Below are positions 61,279 to 64,000 of a stretch of 64,000 bases of DNA, in pieces (position 1 is the stretch's first letter; each line of letters begins with the position of its first letter). Source of the DNA: Qipengyuania atrilutea (GTDB lineage Bacteria > Pseudomonadota > Alphaproteobacteria > Sphingomonadales > Sphingomonadaceae); the NCBI RefSeq assembly GCF_013370205.1, contig NZ_JABWGV010000002.1, positions 1-64,000 on the forward strand, written 5' to 3'. The notes under the pieces are model-generated. The model made no database searches. It worked only from the letters and a program-made list of their open reading frames with translations, and was not told where the DNA came from. A program made the translations under genes and the position numbers.

Positions 61279-61812
61279 ATGGCGAGTGAGGCAATGGCCT
61301 TCGATGTTGGTGATTACGTAGTCTATCCGAAGCACGGCGTGGGCCGGGTTATCGAATTGCAGAACGAAGAAATCGCCGGGATGCAGCTCGAACTCTACGT
61401 GCTCCGGTTCGAGAAGGAGCGCATGACGCTGCGCGTTCCGACCAACAAGATCGAGTCGATCGGCATGCGCAAACTTTCTAGCGACAAGACGCTGAAAGAG
61501 GCCATGGAAACGCTCAAAGGCAAGCCGAAAGTGAAGCGCACCATGTGGTCGCGCCGCGCGCAGGAATACGAGGCGAAGATCAATTCGGGCGACCTGGTAT
61601 CGATTGCCGAAGTTACCCGCGACCTGTTCCGCCCCGAGGATCAGCCCGAGCAGAGCTATTCCGAGCGGCAGATCTTCGAAGCGGCCTCCAGCCGTCTCGC
61701 CCGCGAGCTCGCGGCCATGGAAAAGACCGACGAGCCGACCGCGCTCGAAAAAATTCTCGACGTTCTGCGCGAACACGCTCCGCAGTATTACGACAACGCC
61801 GAAGACGAGTAA
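61279..61812 (+). CDS. carD: CarD family transcriptional regulator
   Basis: A 177-residue CarD/CdnL protein. The N-terminal RNA-polymerase-interacting Tudor-like domain has FDVGDYVVYPKHGVGRV; a helical DNA-binding C-terminal domain follows (RRAQEYEAKINSGDL, ASSRLARELAAME). CdnL-type CarD binds RNA polymerase beta and stabilises open complexes at rRNA and growth promoters. ATG 61279 has AAAGGA 8 nt upstream; an ATG at 61294 is also possible. A clear terminator follows. Confidence 0.94.
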   Translation: MASEAMAFDVGDYVVYPKHGVGRVIELQNEEIAGMQLELYVLRFEKERMTLRVPTNKIESIGMRKLSSDKTLKEAMETLKGKPKVKRTMWSRRAQEYEAKINSGDLVSIAEVTRDLFRPEDQPEQSYSERQIFEAASSRLARELAAMEKTDEPTALEKILDVLREHAPQYYDNAEDE

Positions 61813-61840
61813 TCGACGGACAATTGATGGACATCGACAA

Positions 61841-61867
61841 GGGTCGCCTCAAACGGGCGGCCCTTTT
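61841..61867 (+). terminator. Rho-independent terminator after carD
   Basis: GGGTCGCC (61841-61848) pairs with GGCGGCCC (61856-61863) with one G-U pair and a 7-nt loop, followed by TTTT. Confidence 0.8.
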
Positions 61868-61877
61868 CGTATGCGAC

Positions 61878-61914
61878 TTGCGCCCGTTTCGCGCTGTATT
61901 ATACTAGCAATACA
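61878..61914 (+). promoter_or_regulatory. Promoter and overlapping operator-like dyad for the head-GIN gene
   Basis: TTGCGC (61878-61883) and TATACT (61900-61905) are separated by 16 bp. TGTATT (61895-61900) and AATACA (61909-61914) form a perfect 6-bp dyad with an 8-bp spacer that covers the -10, as expected for a repressor site. The gene's GTG is 27 nt downstream. Confidence 0.55.
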
Positions 61915-61940
61915 CAAGGTGCGAGAACAGGAGAGTGCAG

Positions 61941-62693
61941 GTGCTTCACAAGTTTTTCAGAACGATCGGACCGATTGCCGCCATGGCAGCGGGCGCGGCG
62001 ATGGCCGGCTGCAGCGACATGACATTCGAAAGCGGTAGTAACGGCGTTCCTTTGGCGGAATTCGACACAAGCGGCGAGGCGCCGACCCGCTTCACCCTGT
62101 CCGGACCGGACCGCGTCATCCTCACCCGCGGCGACACGCTCGACATCGACGTATCGGGCGACAGCCGCGCAGTCGATCTCCTGCGGTTCGAGCGCGACGG
62201 GGACAATCTTACCGTAGCGCGCGCGAAATCGTCGGGCGACAACGGTACCGCGATCGTGCGGCTAACGATGCCCGCGCCGCGCAACATCACGCTTGCCGGT
62301 TCGGGTGAAATCGAAGCGAGCGATCTCGCTGCCGAGACGGAGCTTTCCATCGCCGGTTCGGGTACGATCCGGGCTCCGAGGGTCGCGGCGCAGTTGCTCG
62401 ATGTGAACATCGCCGGCTCGGGGACGCTCGAAGCTGCCGGACGCGCCGACCGGCTCGATCTGAACATCGCAGGATCGGGCGACGCGAATATGTCTTCGCT
62501 CAAGGTTGAGGCGGCCGAAATCAACATCATGGGTTCGGGCGATGCGCGCTTCGCATCCGACGGTCAGGTCGACGCAAACATCATGGGTAGCGGCGACGTG
62601 ACGGTCATCGGCCGGGCACGGTGCAAGGTGAGCGCGATGGGCTCCGGCACGGTGACATGCGAGGCGGGTACGGAAACCCGCGCCGAACGGTGA
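61941..62693 (+). CDS. Head-GIN/DUF2807 repeat lipoprotein
   Basis: A 250-residue lipoprotein (lipobox MAGC). Residues ~45-240 are a beta-solenoid of about seven repeats built around AGSG/MGSG (LAGSGEIEA, IAGSGTIRA, IAGSGTLEA, IAGSGDANM, IMGSGDARF, IMGSGDVTV, AMGSGTVTC). The function of this domain is unknown; it is usual on surface or periplasmic lipoproteins. GTG 61941 is chosen because AGGAG is 7 nt upstream; the earlier GTG 61935 is too close to it. A repressor-like dyad overlaps its promoter. Confidence 0.85.
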   Translation: MLHKFFRTIGPIAAMAAGAAMAGCSDMTFESGSNGVPLAEFDTSGEAPTRFTLSGPDRVILTRGDTLDIDVSGDSRAVDLLRFERDGDNLTVARAKSSGDNGTAIVRLTMPAPRNITLAGSGEIEASDLAAETELSIAGSGTIRAPRVAAQLLDVNIAGSGTLEAAGRADRLDLNIAGSGDANMSSLKVEAAEINIMGSGDARFASDGQVDANIMGSGDVTVIGRARCKVSAMGSGTVTCEAGTETRAER

Positions 62694-62774
62694 CGCGTTG
62701 ACGCCGCCGCCTGCCGAAAGTTCATGGCTTGGCAACGGATGGGGCGCTAGAAGACGGGCGTTAGGGAGCACCCG

Positions 62775-63113
62775 ATGCCTGTTTGCCATACCCCCATTCG
62801 CTTGCTCGCCATCTTCGCCGCCGTTCCTCTGTTGCAGGGCTGTATCGCGAAGACCGCGCTCGATGTCGTGACTGCCCCGGTCAAGGTGGTGGGCAAAGCT
62901 GCCGATTGGGCGACCGAGAGCCAAGACGAGGCGGACCGGAACCGCGGCCGCGAGATTCGCAAGCGCGAAGAGGAACTTGGCAAGCTTGAGCGCGAATACG
63001 ACAAGCAGATGCGGCGATGCGACGACGGCAATAGCCGCGCGTGCAGCGAAGCGCGCGAGATCTATGCGGAAATGCAGCTTATCATTCCAACGATACCCTA
63101 CGAGCCGCGTTAA
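62775..63113 (+). CDS. Hypothetical small lipoprotein
   Basis: A 112-residue protein with a lipoprotein signal (lipobox LLQGC, Cys23). The mature part has a hydrophobic-amphipathic stretch (ALDVVTAPVKVVGKAADW) followed by a charged coiled coil and a short C-terminal segment with two cysteines (MRRCDDGNSRACSEA). Similar small lipoproteins are common in sphingomonads, function unknown. It follows the head-GIN gene by 81 bp and converges on the Sua5-type gene. Confidence 0.72.
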   Translation: MPVCHTPIRLLAIFAAVPLLQGCIAKTALDVVTAPVKVVGKAADWATESQDEADRNRGREIRKREEELGKLEREYDKQMRRCDDGNSRACSEAREIYAEMQLIIPTIPYEPR

Positions 63114-63121
63114 TCCGCGGA

Positions 63122-64000
63122 TCAGTCGGGCGGGGTCGCTGCTCGGCGAAGCCGGTCGTTGATAGCGGTTCCGATACCTTCGTCCGGAACGGGGGCCACC
63201 GCAATCGCGCCCTGCGAAGCGCGAGCTGCGAGGTGCAGACAGGCATAGAGTCGGCTAGCCGCTTCCGTCAGGTCGCCGCTTTCCGACAGCGAACAATCGC
63301 CAATCACATCACCAAAACCGATCAGGAATTCGCCGTTTTGCGCCTCACTTGCATCGACGCGCAAGGGTTTCCCCGGCGCATAATGGCTCGCGAGCTGACC
63401 CGGCGCTTCCACTCCGCCGCCCGCAGAAGTTGCGCGGCGCAACTTTTCGGGCAGTTCGATCGGGCCGGGTCGTAGCACCTCCCACGCGCCGCCACGATCG
63501 GCGAGGATGGTCGATTCTAACCCCCGCTCGCACACACCTGCGTCGAGCACCGCGTCGATTCGGCCGCCAAGTGATGCAAGCACATGGTCCGCGCTTGTCG
63601 GGCTGATGAAGCCACTGCGGTTCGCGGATGGAGCGGCGAGCGGTACGCCCGCGGCTTTCAGCACCGCCCGCATGACCGGATGAGCCGGAACGCGGATCGC
63701 GACAGTCGGCAGACCCGCCGTCACGGCGTCCGCAAGCGCGGCACCGGCTTTTCTCGGCAGCACGAGCGTCATCGGACCGGGCCACTGCTTCGTCACACAC
63801 CGCGCGCTCTCGGAAAAGTCGGCCAGTTCTTCTGCGGACGCTACATCCGGCACATGCACGATCAGCGGATTGAAGCTCGGCCGGCCCTTCGCCTCGTATA
63901 TTCGTACCACTGCCGCGGCGTCGTCGGCGCGCGCCGCCAGTCCGTAAACCGTCTCCGTCGGGAGCGCGACAAGCTTGCCTGCCCTAAGCAGTTCGGCCGC
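63122..64000 (-). CDS. L-threonylcarbamoyladenylate synthase, Sua5 type (5' end outside the window)
   Basis: This enzyme makes threonylcarbamoyl-AMP for the t6A37 modification of ANN-decoding tRNAs. The frame is open to the last base of the window, so the first codons are missing; 292 residues are present. The YrdC core begins with LVALPTETVYGLA, then FNPLIVHV, TLVLPRK and SANRSGFISPT; the linker with HYAPGKPLRV and a C-terminal Sua5 domain show the long form rather than the short TsaC. Confidence 0.93.
   Translation of the reverse strand, partial: AAELLRAGKLVALPTETVYGLAARADDAAAVVRIYEAKGRPSFNPLIVHVPDVASAEELADFSESARCVTKQWPGPMTLVLPRKAGAALADAVTAGLPTVAIRVPAHPVMRAVLKAAGVPLAAPSANRSGFISPTSADHVLASLGGRIDAVLDAGVCERGLESTILADRGGAWEVLRPGPIELPEKLRRATSAGGGVEAPGQLASHYAPGKPLRVDASEAQNGEFLIGFGDVIGDCSLSESGDLTEAASRLYACLHLAARASQGAIAVAPVPDEGIGTAINDRLRRAATPPD

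Noticed and set aside
1-64000. CRISPR arrays, tRNA/rRNA genes, insertion sequences, prophage or integrase
   Set aside because: Read through both strands; no regularly spaced repeats, no transposase or integrase frame and no RNA-gene signatures were found.

Overview
The window looks like an ordinary chromosomal stretch of an alphaproteobacterium of the Sphingomonadales, most likely Erythrobacteraceae. This rests on gene content and order (TrcR/DUF1013 regulator, CarD, helicase-S4-FdxA-CarD run, DsbB-Coq7, NadD-RsfS-RlmH-EnvC-CtpA), on high-GC flanks and on frequent 4-nt ATGA/GTGA gene overlaps. I saw no rRNA, tRNA, insertion sequence, integrase or CRISPR array. No gap without a gene exceeds about 280 bp.

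Layout. 1-7566 is high-GC: the 3' end of a trimeric autotransporter adhesin with its terminator, a serine hydrolase lipoprotein, the coupled set pdxH-CDF transporter-PhzF, a type II DnaJ protein, and the coupled pair BrkB-like-fabI. 7573-29788 is a visibly AT-richer polysaccharide locus: O-antigen-ligase-like protein, OPX export lipoprotein, fused Wzz/BY-kinase, two coupled secreted proteins of unknown function, CapD-type dehydratase, asparagine-synthetase-like amidotransferase, four glycosyltransferases, EpsG-like polymerase, secreted beta-helix protein, sugar epimerase/reductase, PglC-like initiating transferase, nucleotide-sugar dehydrogenase and MurJ-like flippase. Base composition returns to high GC at the nucleotide-sugar genes (UDP-glucuronate decarboxylase-like, UDP-glucuronate 4-epimerase, wecB) at 29913-33032. 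33073-46214 is housekeeping: coq7, dsbB, ctpA-like, envC-like, rlmH, rsfS, nadD, proA, an M23 peptidase overlapping a bactofilin gene, an acyl-CoA ligase, trcR and a quinone oxidoreductase. 46368-64000 holds clpA with a possible heat-shock promoter, the exonuclease/ATP-dependent DNA ligase pair, the minus-strand run hemB-GNAT-MFS/SpeE-gamma carbonic anhydrase, another M23 peptidase, a SUV3-like helicase, S4 protein, fdxA, carD, a head-GIN lipoprotein and a Sua5-type enzyme cut by the window end.

How it fits together. The polysaccharide genes describe a lipid-linked, Wzy-type pathway. CapD, the epimerase and the PglC-like transferase could make and load a deoxy-amino sugar on undecaprenyl phosphate. 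Up to four glycosyltransferases extend it, a MurJ-like protein may flip it, EpsG- and WaaL-like proteins polymerise or ligate, and the OPX/BY-kinase pair exports. A TviB/WbpO-type dehydrogenase plus an AsnB-like protein suggests an amidated uronic acid in the repeat unit. This is inference from gene families.

The most notable non-coding signal is a parS-like 16-mer (53396-53411) inside the MFS/SpeE gene, which would place this region in the ParB-bound, origin-proximal part of the chromosome. Other sequence-level signals are a Shine-Dalgarno-sequestering hairpin before the sugar dehydrogenase, an operator-like dyad over the head-GIN promoter, and a possible RpoH promoter for clpA.
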